A stretch of 59,579 nt of DNA from an uncultured Rikenella sp. (lineage in GTDB: Bacteria; Bacteroidota; Bacteroidia; Bacteroidales; Rikenellaceae). The stretch lies in NCBI GenBank assembly GCA_910577885.1, contig CAJTNK010000003.1:1-59579 (forward strand), read 5' to 3'. This document shows positions 16,682-26,321 of this stretch, in pieces (position 1 is the first letter of the stretch; each line of letters begins with the position of its first letter). A model generated the notes under the pieces. The model had not been told where the DNA came from. It was given only the letters and a program-made list of their open reading frames with translations, and ran no database searches. The translations under genes and the position numbers were made by a program.

Positions 16682-17225
16682 CGAAATTTTCCCGAATAAT
16701 CCTTCGATATGATATACGATATTTTATATCATTTCCCCTCTGTCGCCCCTACCGAGAATGACGGTCTCCATCCATTCCGAGGTAACAACAAAAAGAAACA
16801 GAACCGACAAAAATACTGTCACATGGATATTTACAAAACTCCATACGTCACGTAAAGACATGAACCGATAGTAAGAAAATCACCTGATCCGCAAATCATG
16901 CTCGACTCAATAGCAGATCCGGAATCCAGCGGTTTCCCGAATGCACACCTTTTTATTCCAAGAGGCAACACGACCGAAAGTCGTAGCCCTGTGAGTTGAC
17001 ATGCCACTCCGGAAACAGATCGGCCATCGTATCGAGATCCGGGCCAGGGCAAACAGCAGCTTCAAGACATAAATCCCGATTTTGCAGCGATGCTTCTCGC
17101 GCAGCTCATGTGAGATATGCAAAAAAACAATAAGCTATCCGTACAACCTGTCATACAAGCCTCAACACTGTCAAAGACTGCTTTTGCGGATCGATTCCGG
17201 TGGATTGCTGGCAACGCTTTCCGAA
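16682..17225. other. intergenic region with no recognisable gene
   Basis: About 545 bp between the permease promoter and the end of the next gene. Short frames occur on both strands (for example 16907-17122, minus) but switch without any recognisable domain. AT-rich near-palindromes built on GATATGATAT lie at about 16705-16735. I see no RNA gene and cannot assign the sequence; it may hold decayed coding DNA. Confidence 0.4.
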
Positions 17226-20200
17226 TCAATATTCCATCTTTTCTATTTTTACTCTTGCATCTTCCTGAAGAGCCATATCTGCATATTCGGCACTCAGGGC
17301 ATCGAACATACGACTTATGGCAGGATACATAAATCGGACTTTATCAGCATAGCTTTTATATTTCGCGGATTCCGTTCGTTCCAAGGTTCCCCCGGCGAAT
17401 GCCGGGCGAACGGTCACGCCCCGTTTGTTAAACATGCGAGTACGGAAACCCAGGTTTACCTCTTTGTTATTCAGCCCTTCGATGATTTCACAGATAGCTT
17501 CCGGTGGATAATCGCCCTCCGTTTCCGGATAATTGGCCAGGAGTTCACCGACAGCATGGTCTACGATTGCCGATAGCCGAGCTTCCGCTCCTAACTGCCG
17601 GAGCTCTGCGATATAATGTTTAAGTGCCCCTTTGTCGATTACCAAGGAACGATCCATACAAGGAACACATCTCATATCCCACAACAGGCTGAAAGCAAGA
17701 CGACGATACAGATTCTGCTGTTCGATAGCATGTTCGGTCCGACCTTCTTCCGGTCCGGAAGAGGGATAGGCGAATTTCAGAACCTCCATGAAACTCCGGG
17801 GGTTCGACATCAGTTCGTCCAGTAATTTGAGTTCCGTACCATATCCCTGTCGGTTTAACAGATCGTAGAAAACAAACTCGATGAAGAATAATTTTTCGGG
17901 GTCTGCATCCGCTCGTCGGTCGAGTTGTTTGATAATTCGCGTCAGAGCGACTTCCATGGAAGAGGTCAGGGGCATTCGGGGAAAAGAGGCCCACTGTTGT
18001 ACCGTGTCGGTCATCAGGGCCGTAGGGAGCTCCGCTTCCTGATAGATACCATACGCGATGACCATCAATGAGTCTTCATAACGTTGTACGGCGTTCAACC
18101 GACGGATCACAAAGGCCGCCTCTTCCGAATCCTTATACCCTCCAACTGGCACTTGTCCCCAATAGGCGGATTGCGTTTCTTGAGGTAATGATTCCACATA
18201 ATCCCAGATTTCTTTAACGGCATAAACGGCCGTGAGTGGTCGGTGGATAAGATCGATCGACTTTTCCGGATCGACCGTCCTGAGGTCGGCCACCAAGCGC
18301 TTTGCTCCCAATCGTAATGTATACGCTCTGAAGAATCCTTGGGCAAATTTAAGCAGGGATGATGACCCGGACCGAGTCTTGAACAATATCTTCTCAAAAT
18401 CGCCGTCCACACAGCTATGAGCATACACCTCGCCTACAACATCTGGATACGCCACCCGCTGACTAAACTCGCAAATACCTTCCAGCCCGTCCGATTGATA
18501 GATTTCCGTTAGAGCCTCGCTGCGCCGTTCTAAAACAGCTTGTTGTCCGGCTTGAACACCCGTGAACTTCATGCCCAGTTCCGCCGTGTCCAAAAAATGA
18601 TCCTTGAATAACCAACGGTATTTCACTTTCAGTTCCTCAGACTCAATATCTTGTAGCAGTACTTCCCATCGAGCGATTTCATCCGCACCTAAAGCCCATT
18701 CAGCCTCCGGATAGGCTTTATGATGAGCAATCGTGCTGCGAATACGATCCGTTATCGCCTCTCGTCCTTTGAAACGATCTTTATGCTCGACGATAAATCC
18801 GAACAAAACGGCTCGATTATCCTGACCGATGGGAATTTGGTCTGCCAGTTCCAAAAGGTCGCCTATTTGGGCATCCGAACAGTCGCAAATCGAGATTAAT
18901 AACCGGCAAATCCCGTTGACAGCTGTCGATAAGTCTGCTCGTGTCGTTCGGGGACGTTCGTGGCCGAACCTCCGCCAGCGCATCGGATGTGTCGGAAAGA
19001 TAACCCCATGTCCCAGGCGATTGACCATTTTTTTACACAAAGTAAACACCTCCGAGGGGTATGTTTTAGCTAAGGTGGTCAAAACCTGTAATCGCTGCCC
19101 CGTATCTGCATAGGTCTGCGGTGCCCAGACCGTACAGGCAGTCTGCAAAGAATCAACCGGTTTATTCGCGGAATCGGGTATATCCAAGGACAATTCCATG
19201 AGGATTTTCCCAATCGGCAACAAAAACTCCGGTTCCCACAGGAGCATCTGCAAAGACCCGAGAATTTCCGTGTAGTTTTCCCGTGGTTCCCAAAAAGTCT
19301 TATTCGTATTGGGACTAAATAATTGTTTGATGATAGAATCCTCTTGCTTCAGATCTTGTTGCAAGTATGCGATGTAACACTGCGGCGAAGCTTCGGCGAT
19401 TTGGCGGACGGTGGATCGATTGGAAAGCCACCATTCAAGGGTAGAATAATCGAGGATGTCTCGAATCATCGAATCAATCCACCGGGTCGCCGGCTGCGGA
19501 GTCGGAAACGTGGCAGTCTCTCCGATCAAAGAGATCAATACAGCACTTTGAAATACTCCCTCTTTAACCCAACCTGAATAGTGCTGTTTGTGTTCCCATA
19601 ATCGAAGTGTCGTTGAAGTCAGTTTTTCAATGGCATCCGGATCGTTGTCCGTGATCACCTCGTGCACGACGGCGCGGTAAGCATCGAAATCGTTTGCGGT
19701 CAAATAATCCTTTGCATACAAGAATGCTTCATATGGCGAAATTATCCGCCATTTCCCATCGACGATTACCAAAGGGGTATCATCACTGTTTGCCCAGCGT
19801 TGTAACTTTTCGGCATATCTTTCGTAACTCTCTCCGGCTATTCGGGCAACTAGGGTCCGATCGCCTTCCACCCGATCGTTCCAGCGACCGATCAGTACGG
19901 CTGGTATCAAGTCTCGAATATGGTCGGGTTCCGCCCACGCGGGAGTTGTCAAATCGAATCCCAATCGCCGCCTCAATATCGTGATGTTGCGTACGGTTTC
20001 CCGGGAGAGTTGTTCTGCATAATGAAGGGTCAGGCCACTGGATTGTAATGACTCGACAAACTTATCATGATCGATTAGAGGTAACCTGATTATTTCACAA
20101 CTACTTGAAGCGATCGGATAGACCTCGGCCGCACTTGTCGCATAGATGATTCTGTACCCGCGACGAGTCGCATAACTGTGTTCCTTATGATCGACACGGA

Positions 20201-20990
20201 CAATAAGAATCAAATCGTTGTATTCATTGATCAATCGGGTCAATGTTTCATCGTCATCGACAACAAGGCATTTGCTCTTCCACTCCAGAGCTTGAGGATC
20301 CTCCAGAATGCAAGCTACGGCAAAAGCCACCGATTCGGCTTGTGCCATGGATTGCACAACGGATATTGACGGTTCTCGTAAAACAAGACACAGGTGACCC
20401 CGCTCGGTTTCCCGGCCACCCAACAATAAATCGGACTTCAGGATGATATCCCTTCCACTCGACCACTTGTTCCAAAATGAATCGACCGTAGAGGCTTTGA
20501 TCGGATGACGATACAAACGTTCAGCCAGCCACAATGCAACGGCGGGACATAAAGACAGCCAATCTTCCAGTTCAACGGCGGTCAGGACGACCACGCGTTT
20601 CCAAATCCCTTCGGCCTCTCTGTCTTGAACCCATTTCGACGCGCCATTCCACAAACGGGGCGTTACGAAGATATACGTAGCCGTTTTTGGATCGTATCCC
20701 AAAGTATCTTGACTCCGTTTCGCATAATCGTCGTCGGCTTTGCTCCTGACCTCTTTCGTCGTTCCGCATTCCCACAAGGATAATCCGGGCTCTAAGGTAT
20801 AAACTCGCTCCTCGGATTCCAGCACGCCGTCCCATCCGGTCAGACGGACCGCATCGCCCGACGGAAATCGCAGGGTCGAAACGGCGGGAGTGGTTGCACG
20901 AATCAAGCGCAACACGAGCTCGGGTAAAAGACTTTGAGCCTCTCGACTATCGGCCCATTGGTCGAGGTCGGTTGTCGTTATCCATTTCAT
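17226..20990 (-). CDS. very large protein with nuclease-like N-terminus and helical body (candidate defence effector)
   Basis: This 1254-residue protein starts MKWITTTDLDQWADSREAQS. Residues 30-130 contain FPSGDAVRLTGWDGVLES and LWECGTTKEVRSKADDDYAK, a D...E-x-x-x...K pattern like PD-(D/E)XK nucleases. Residues 200-400 resemble a STAND-type NTPase fold in layout (CLVVDDDETL, LILIVRVDH), but I see no Walker A motif. The remaining 800 residues look helical and TPR/HEAT-like. ATG 20990 was chosen because upstream in-frame codons run through the divergent promoter. It diverges from a YobI-like NTPase gene. The function is unknown and the defence role is inferred from architecture and neighbours. 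Confidence 0.65.
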   Translation of the reverse strand: MKWITTTDLDQWADSREAQSLLPELVLRLIRATTPAVSTLRFPSGDAVRLTGWDGVLESEERVYTLEPGLSLWECGTTKEVRSKADDDYAKRSQDTLGYDPKTATYIFVTPRLWNGASKWVQDREAEGIWKRVVVLTAVELEDWLSLCPAVALWLAERLYRHPIKASTVDSFWNKWSSGRDIILKSDLLLGGRETERGHLCLVLREPSISVVQSMAQAESVAFAVACILEDPQALEWKSKCLVVDDDETLTRLINEYNDLILIVRVDHKEHSYATRRGYRIIYATSAAEVYPIASSSCEIIRLPLIDHDKFVESLQSSGLTLHYAEQLSRETVRNITILRRRLGFDLTTPAWAEPDHIRDLIPAVLIGRWNDRVEGDRTLVARIAGESYERYAEKLQRWANSDDTPLVIVDGKWRIISPYEAFLYAKDYLTANDFDAYRAVVHEVITDNDPDAIEKLTSTTLRLWEHKQHYSGWVKEGVFQSAVLISLIGETATFPTPQPATRWIDSMIRDILDYSTLEWWLSNRSTVRQIAEASPQCYIAYLQQDLKQEDSIIKQLFSPNTNKTFWEPRENYTEILGSLQMLLWEPEFLLPIGKILMELSLDIPDSANKPVDSLQTACTVWAPQTYADTGQRLQVLTTLAKTYPSEVFTLCKKMVNRLGHGVIFPTHPMRWRRFGHERPRTTRADLSTAVNGICRLLISICDCSDAQIGDLLELADQIPIGQDNRAVLFGFIVEHKDRFKGREAITDRIRSTIAHHKAYPEAEWALGADEIARWEVLLQDIESEELKVKYRWLFKDHFLDTAELGMKFTGVQAGQQAVLERRSEALTEIYQSDGLEGICEFSQRVAYPDVVGEVYAHSCVDGDFEKILFKTRSGSSSLLKFAQGFFRAYTLRLGAKRLVADLRTVDPEKSIDLIHRPLTAVYAVKEIWDYVESLPQETQSAYWGQVPVGGYKDSEEAAFVIRRLNAVQRYEDSLMVIAYGIYQEAELPTALMTDTVQQWASFPRMPLTSSMEVALTRIIKQLDRRADADPEKLFFIEFVFYDLLNRQGYGTELKLLDELMSNPRSFMEVLKFAYPSSGPEEGRTEHAIEQQNLYRRLAFSLLWDMRCVPCMDRSLVIDKGALKHYIAELRQLGAEARLSAIVDHAVGELLANYPETEGDYPPEAICEIIEGLNNKEVNLGFRTRMFNKRGVTVRPAFAGGTLERTESAKYKSYADKVRFMYPAISRMFDALSAEYADMALQEDARVKIEKMEY

Positions 20991-21042
20991 AGCGCTAACC
21001 TGATTGTCTTTTCTATGAATCCTGATCTGTCGGATTCGAATG

Positions 21043-21081
21043 ATTTTGCAATTATAAAATCGGATTTCATAATTGCAAAAT
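21043..21081. promoter_or_regulatory. mirror-image divergent promoter with a 13-bp perfect inverted repeat
   Basis: ATTTTGCAATTAT (21043-21055) and its exact complement (21069-21081) flank a 13-bp centre. Each arm holds a TTTG -33 box and, read on the other strand, an imperfect -7 box: TATAATTG on the minus strand and CATAATTG on the plus strand. The gap is exactly 19 bp in both directions. The element would drive both giant genes from one symmetrical site and could also bind a dimeric regulator. Confidence 0.65.
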
Positions 21082-21190
21082 GCCGCGAGCGATATCCGGG
21101 TATCCCATAAAATCAGGAGAAGTCGACCTACTCTTCCCGGAGACAAAGCCGGACGACGTATCATATGACTTTTTACGTATATTTGCTTTT

Positions 21191-24100
21191 ATGGACATAA
21201 AAAGAGTCTTTTGTGATATTCTAAAAAAGCTCTTAGCCGCACTCGAGCAAAACGAGACGGAAGAGGGGAAACCGGTCGAGATGTCTTATTCGGACTTGGC
21301 GCCGACGACAGCATGCGATGACCGAGATGTTTACTGCCAGGCGTTGGAGTGGGCGTTGCGGAATCCGCAGATTCGGAATATGGCGCTTTCCGGGCCGTAC
21401 GGGTCGGGGAAGAGTAGCGTATTAAAAAAGTTCAGAGAGAAACCGGGGATCGAGAAGCGGTGTATCGATATTTCACTGGCGTCGCTGTCCAAGGAGGCGG
21501 AGAAGCCTTTCGGAAAGGAGCTGATGCAGCAGAAAGAGCGGATCGAGATGAGTATCTTGCAGCAGATCTTCTATCGCGAACGGGCGCGGCGAATCCCGGA
21601 TTCCAGGTTCAGGCGCATTAAATCGCTCACATCCGGGAGGTTATTTCTTTGGTCGATCGGATTGATGCTATGGATCTTGATCTGCCAGGCTCCTCTGTGG
21701 TTTCCGGAGATTCATCCTCGGGAGAAAGTGTGGTGGTTTGTCGGTTGGCTGGTTGTTTCGGGATTGGGTATCGGCCATTTCTCGGCCAAACTGATGCGGG
21801 CGATCAATGGAAGTAAAGTAAGCAAATTGAATCTCAAGAATGCGGAGATCGAGCTCAGTAAGGAGACAGATCCGTCGATTCTCAACAAATATCTGGATGA
21901 GATTCTGTATTTTTTCGAGGCAACGAAATACGATGTGGTTATTCTGGAAGATTTGGATCGGTTCGATGATCCGGACCTTTTTACGAAATTGCGAGAGATC
22001 AATCTGTTGTTGAACAACTCCAAATCGGTCGGGCGACGGATCGTGTTTATCTATGCGGTTCGGGACGACCTGTTGCTGGATAAGAATCGAACGAAGTTCT
22101 TCGATTTCATCGTTCCGGTCATCCCCGTAATCAATCCGACGAATGCCAGCGACGTGTTTACGCGTGTATTGGGCGAGACGGAGGTGTCGCCGCAGCTGCT
22201 GGACGATATATCGCTCTATGTCGACGATATGCGGTTGTTGAAGAACATCTGCAACGAATACTTCATATACAAGGAGAATTTGGACGTTACGAAGTTGAGT
22301 CGGGACAAGGTTTTCGCCATGATGGTGTATAAAAATTTGTTCCCGAAGGATTTTGTCGCTTTGCATGTGGGTCGGGGGATGGTGGCACGAGCTTTTGAAC
22401 AGCTACCGACGTGGATCGAATCTTATGTAAACCGGATTGATGAACGCTTAATCAAACTTGAAGGACAACGACAGGTTTATAATCCGAAGTTGGATGAAAT
22501 TAACAGCGAGATCAAACGCCTGACAAGTGAAAAGACACAAGCCTCGTCATGGACCTTACAACAACTGTTAGAAAAGAATCCGGATATTCGACTTTTCGAG
22601 AAGGAAGAGGAGGAGATACCCAATATCGATTTGATCATCTATCTGCTTCGGTACGGATATATCACGGAGGATTATCCATACTATATTTCGCTGTTCCATG
22701 AGGGACGGCTCACCCGGGCCGATTACAGCTATTTGCTGAGTGTAAAAAACCGGCGGGCCTTACCGTTTGATTATCCATTGGAACGCATCGACAATCTGCT
22801 TCAGCGCCTTCGGTCGATAGAATTCAAGTATAAAGAGATTTTGAACAACTCGATGACCGACTACCTGCTCACGAAGTGTTTGGCCGAGGATGAACGGGTG
22901 GGACACTATTTCGAGCAACTGAGCAACGAAAGCAAGGCTTCGCTTGATTATATCGGCCATTATTTGGCGGACGGTTCCCAAAAACCGGAGTTCGTCGCCC
23001 GGCTGGCCCGGGTTTGGCCGCAGTGGTGGGATTTCGTGACGGAGCATGCCGAGCGGTATCCGGAACCGGTGGTGGAATCTTGGTTACGGATGCTGCTGCA
23101 ATATGCGGAGCTGAAAGATATCATCATACAGGACACGAATCTAAAAGTCTATCAGTCTATTTTATCTCGCCGCGATTTTCTGACTTGGGCAACTACTGTG
23201 AACAACGATGAAAAGATAAAACAAGTTATTGACCAATTGGACATTTGTTTCACCGCTTTGGATGCACCGCAGGGGCTGCCGAGTCCGATCCTCGATCATA
23301 TCTACGGGAACGGGCGGTATGAACTTACGCCGGAGATGATCGCACTGTTCGTGCAGACCAAAGGGAAGGATGTTCGGGTCGAGGATTTGCAGACGGCCAA
23401 TTATTCCACGATGCTGGGCTCGGGGTGCGAACTGCTCATCAACCGGGTCGAAGAACAGATAAAGATCTATATTGACAAGGTATTCCTTCCTCTGAAGATG
23501 AATACACAGGAGACGCAAGAGGCGGTGGTGCGGTTATTGAACAACGCGGCTCTGACCGAGGCGCAAAAGACGGCGATTATCCGAAAGGAGGTTGTCCGGT
23601 TGGAGGATATAACCGCTGTTTCGGAGCGGACTCTTTGGGTGGAGCTGTTGCGTGAAAATCGGATGCGCCCCACCTGGGGGAATGTCGTGGCATATTATGA
23701 ATACGCGAAAAATGAAATCGACGACGATTTGACCGAATTTTTGAACCGTCCGGAAAATTATACAGAGCTGTCGCAAGTGAAGTTCGATAGCGGGGTGGAA
23801 ATGACGGAGGAGATCAAAAAGTCGTTTTCTGTAGCGTTGATCGAGCGTGAGGAGCTTTCGATCGATAGCTATGCCGCTTTGTTGCAGAGCATTCCGCAGG
23901 CTTATTCACGATGGAAGAATATCGGTCTGGAGCATCTTTCCGAAGAAAAGGTCGGGGTATTGATCGAGCGGGGTTTCCTGTCTTTGACGACGGAAAATTA
24001 CGACTCTTTGAAAGAGCATTTCAAACCGAAACACATTACCCTCCTGGAGTACCACGCCTCACAATGTGATTCTTTTCCTTATCTGTTCGAGTTTGACAAT

Positions 24101-24535
24101 GCAGATGTCCATGCGCTGTTGGAGTCTTCGGTTTTCAGTCTGACTCAGAAAGTGGTGCTGATTCATACGGTGAATGAAGATTTGATTATCGAACAAGGTG
24201 CGACTTGTGCGTTGGCAGGCCGTTTGCTCTACGAAGCGCAGGATCGGGCAGAGTTGTCGTTCGCGCTGCTGAAGCATCTTGTTCGTCATGTCTCCGAGCC
24301 GGAACAAAAGGTTCGGTTAATGCTACGGCACTGGGATGTGATCCGGGGCGAAGAGCGGATTACGACCATATTGCAGGCCTGCGGCGCGCCTTATGACAAG
24401 CTGACGCAAAAAGGGCCGCGACCGACACTACAATTAACAGAATATAATTACTCTTTGGCAGAAAAACTGAAGAGTTATATATCTTCTTTCTCGAAAGAGA
24501 AAAACGCGATTCGGATCAATACGAAACAAAAATAA
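21191..24535 (+). CDS. YobI-like P-loop NTPase, membrane-anchored
   Basis: This 1114-residue protein has MSYSDLAPTTACDDRDVYCQ, then Walker A GPYGSGKSS (about 68-76), the typical YobI-like start. Two membrane helices follow at roughly 150-205 (LFLWSIGLMLWILICQAPLW and VWWFVGWLVVSGLGIGHF). A Walker B-like VVILEDLDRFDD lies near 250-260, with a VYAVRDDLLL-type sensor stretch after it. The remaining 700 residues are helical. ATG 21191 was chosen for the conserved N-terminal part and fits a 110-nt leader from the mirror promoter. It diverges from the nuclease-like giant gene. The family is often linked to mobile and defence DNA; its mechanism is unknown. Confidence 0.75.
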   Translation: MDIKRVFCDILKKLLAALEQNETEEGKPVEMSYSDLAPTTACDDRDVYCQALEWALRNPQIRNMALSGPYGSGKSSVLKKFREKPGIEKRCIDISLASLSKEAEKPFGKELMQQKERIEMSILQQIFYRERARRIPDSRFRRIKSLTSGRLFLWSIGLMLWILICQAPLWFPEIHPREKVWWFVGWLVVSGLGIGHFSAKLMRAINGSKVSKLNLKNAEIELSKETDPSILNKYLDEILYFFEATKYDVVILEDLDRFDDPDLFTKLREINLLLNNSKSVGRRIVFIYAVRDDLLLDKNRTKFFDFIVPVIPVINPTNASDVFTRVLGETEVSPQLLDDISLYVDDMRLLKNICNEYFIYKENLDVTKLSRDKVFAMMVYKNLFPKDFVALHVGRGMVARAFEQLPTWIESYVNRIDERLIKLEGQRQVYNPKLDEINSEIKRLTSEKTQASSWTLQQLLEKNPDIRLFEKEEEEIPNIDLIIYLLRYGYITEDYPYYISLFHEGRLTRADYSYLLSVKNRRALPFDYPLERIDNLLQRLRSIEFKYKEILNNSMTDYLLTKCLAEDERVGHYFEQLSNESKASLDYIGHYLADGSQKPEFVARLARVWPQWWDFVTEHAERYPEPVVESWLRMLLQYAELKDIIIQDTNLKVYQSILSRRDFLTWATTVNNDEKIKQVIDQLDICFTALDAPQGLPSPILDHIYGNGRYELTPEMIALFVQTKGKDVRVEDLQTANYSTMLGSGCELLINRVEEQIKIYIDKVFLPLKMNTQETQEAVVRLLNNAALTEAQKTAIIRKEVVRLEDITAVSERTLWVELLRENRMRPTWGNVVAYYEYAKNEIDDDLTEFLNRPENYTELSQVKFDSGVEMTEEIKKSFSVALIEREELSIDSYAALLQSIPQAYSRWKNIGLEHLSEEKVGVLIERGFLSLTTENYDSLKEHFKPKHITLLEYHASQCDSFPYLFEFDNADVHALLESSVFSLTQKVVLIHTVNEDLIIEQGATCALAGRLLYEAQDRAELSFALLKHLVRHVSEPEQKVRLMLRHWDVIRGEERITTILQACGAPYDKLTQKGPRPTLQLTEYNYSLAEKLKSYISSFSKEKNAIRINTKQK

Positions 24536-24627
24536 GATGTATGAAACTCCCTGAATGCCGATCGATCAAAGAAAAGAGGCTGTATATCCGATTCGAGGAG
24601 GGGCTGTAAGGTGTGCTGCCATCGGTT

Positions 24628-24726
24628 ACATTTTGCATTTTCCGACAAATTTCGGATAAAACATTCTGCATTTCCCGGCAAAAACTGGCAAAAACATTCC
24701 GTGTTTTCCGACAATTCCCTACATTT
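24628..24726 (+). repeat. three tandem degenerate 33-bp repeats
   Basis: Three units of exactly 33 bp start at 24628, 24661 and 24694, each with ACATT, then a TTT-CCG-CA core. Unit 1 begins ACATTTTGCATTTTCCGACA, unit 2 ACATTCTGCATTTCCCGGCA and unit 3 ACATTCCGTGTTTTCCGACA. They run into the palindromic promoter of the AAA ATPase gene at 24752, so they look like operator sites. There are no spacers, so this is not a CRISPR array. Confidence 0.65.
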
Positions 24727-24736
24727 GTAGGGAATT
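24713..24736 (+). promoter_or_regulatory. palindrome overlapping the -7 box of the ATPase gene
   Basis: AATTCCCTACA, two bases, then its exact complement forms an 11-bp perfect palindrome. It contains TACATTTG (24720-24727), a perfect TAnnTTTG box. The gene starts at 24752, about 18 nt after the expected transcript start. The overlap suggests autoregulation. Confidence 0.6.
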
Positions 24737-24751
24737 GATACTCCGAAAAAG

Positions 24752-26089
24752 ATGGCCGATAAGACATTCAAACGCAAGATATACGATCGGATGCTCCGCT
24801 GGAAACGGGAGAGCGACGGACAAACGGCCCTCCTGATCAAAGGGGCACGGCGGATCGGAAAATCGACCATCGCCGAAGAGTTTGCCCGCCGGGAATACGA
24901 GTCGTACATTCTGATCGACTTCTCGATCGCGGATACAGCAATCCGGGAGTTGTTCGACCACGTGTCGGACCTGGATTATCTCTTCCTGCGCCTGCAATCC
25001 TTGTTCAACGTCTCGTTGCACGAACGCCGGTCGGTTATCATCTTCGACGAAGTGCAGCTGTGTCCGCCGGCGCGGCAGGCGATCAAACACCTGGTCAAAG
25101 ACCGGCGGTATGACTATATCGAAACCGGGTCGCTGCTCTCGATCAAAAAGAACGTACAAGGGATCGTTATTCCGAGCGAGGAGACGCGAGTGGCCATGTA
25201 TCCGATGGACTTCGAGGAATTTCTGTGGGCTGTCGGCAAAACCCCAACTTTCGACCTGATCGACTACGCCTACCGAAACCTCCGGTCGTTGGGAGAGGCT
25301 GTCAATCGCGATCTGTTGCGCGATTTTCGGCTCTATATGCTCATAGGCGGCATGCCGCAGGCGGTGAATGCTTACCTCGAAGCGAACGATTTCGCGGCCG
25401 TGGATGCCGTGAAACGCAACATCATAGAACTTTATATCGACGATTTCCGCAAGATCGATCCTTCGGGACGGGCTTCGCGTCTTTTCGGCTCGATACCGGC
25501 CGAGCTGGCCCGGAATACGGTGCGTTATAAAGTGGGGAGCGTCATCGAAAACGCTACGGCCGCGCGGTTGGGTGAGCTGTTGATGGATATGGCCGACTCC
25601 ATGACGGTGAACTTCGCTTATCACGCCAACGATCCGAGTGTCGGTTTTTCGCTTCATGCCGATCCCGATCGATTCAAGATTTTTTTGGCCGATACGGGTT
25701 TGTTCGTTACGCTCGCTTTCATGGACCGCGACTACACGGAAAACGAGATTTATCGGAAGTTGCTTTCCGATAAACTCGGGGTCGATCTCGGCTATGTGTA
25801 CGAAAATGTCGTTGCGCAGATGCTCCGCAGCGCAGGGAACGAGCTCTTTTATTACACGTTTAAAGAGGCGACGGGGCGTCCTTACGAAGTCGATTTCCTG
25901 CTTTCGCGCAAGGACAAGATATGTCCTATCGAGGTGAAGTCATCGGGCTACAAGGCCCACAAATCGCTCGATCGGTTCGGGACCAAGTTTTCGCCTCGCA
26001 TCTTGCACCGGTACCTTTTGTACACCAAGGATCTGAAAAAGGACGGGGATACGCTCTGTCTTCCGGTCTACATGACGGGACTGCTATAA
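24752..26089 (+). CDS. AAA ATPase with DUF4143 C-terminal domain
   Basis: This 445-residue protein begins with an AAA_14 ATPase: Walker A GARRIGKSTIAEEFA (about 31-45), Walker B VIIFDEVQLCP (about 95-105) and a sensor region ETGSLLSIKK. The C-terminal half is DUF4143, ending in a restriction-nuclease-like core, YEVDFLLSRKDKICPIEVKS (D...E-V-K). Such proteins are widespread in Bacteroidales accessory DNA. Their substrate is unknown; a stress or mobile-DNA role is usual speculation. It stands alone behind three 33-bp repeats and a palindromic promoter. Confidence 0.85.
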   Translation: MADKTFKRKIYDRMLRWKRESDGQTALLIKGARRIGKSTIAEEFARREYESYILIDFSIADTAIRELFDHVSDLDYLFLRLQSLFNVSLHERRSVIIFDEVQLCPPARQAIKHLVKDRRYDYIETGSLLSIKKNVQGIVIPSEETRVAMYPMDFEEFLWAVGKTPTFDLIDYAYRNLRSLGEAVNRDLLRDFRLYMLIGGMPQAVNAYLEANDFAAVDAVKRNIIELYIDDFRKIDPSGRASRLFGSIPAELARNTVRYKVGSVIENATAARLGELLMDMADSMTVNFAYHANDPSVGFSLHADPDRFKIFLADTGLFVTLAFMDRDYTENEIYRKLLSDKLGVDLGYVYENVVAQMLRSAGNELFYYTFKEATGRPYEVDFLLSRKDKICPIEVKSSGYKAHKSLDRFGTKFSPRILHRYLLYTKDLKKDGDTLCLPVYMTGLL

Positions 26090-26282
26090 GTCTTCTCGTG
26101 TTATTGAGGCTTTATCGGTCAAAAACGGGTACTGAAAAGGCAATAAACGGCCCTCCTCCTTACTCCCGCTTCCACGTTCCGCCCGGTATTCTTCGGCCCT
26201 GAACCGTCCGCCGGTCAGTTGCTCAATTAGTGGCAGTGACAAGTAGCGGGGGGGATGTAGGCGGGGGCTATCTCTCGAAATA

Positions 26283-26316
26283 AAAGGAAAGCAGGCTATT
26301 GAAGTTGCCCGCTTTT
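26283..26316 (-). terminator. terminator of the AbiEii/DUF6922 pair
   Basis: On the minus strand AAAGCGGGC pairs with GCCTGCTTT (one A-C mismatch) across ten bases, followed by CCTTTTA. It lies six bases after the AbiEii stop codon. Confidence 0.65.
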
Positions 26317-26321
26317 CTTTT

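Noticed and set aside
16831..17122. Two minus-strand frames of about 70 codons
   Set aside because: Overlapping frames with no domain, promoter or ribosome site. They may be decayed DNA, but I could not identify a parent.
21080..21190. 37-residue N-terminal extension of the YobI-like protein, with a TATATTTG box at 21178
   Set aside because: The extension starts inside the mirror promoter. The TATATTTG box is only 6 bp before the chosen ATG and has no -33 box, so it is likely chance.
24628..24726. CRISPR-like periodic repeats
   Set aside because: Only three degenerate units directly abut each other, with no spacers and no cas genes. They fit operator repeats better.
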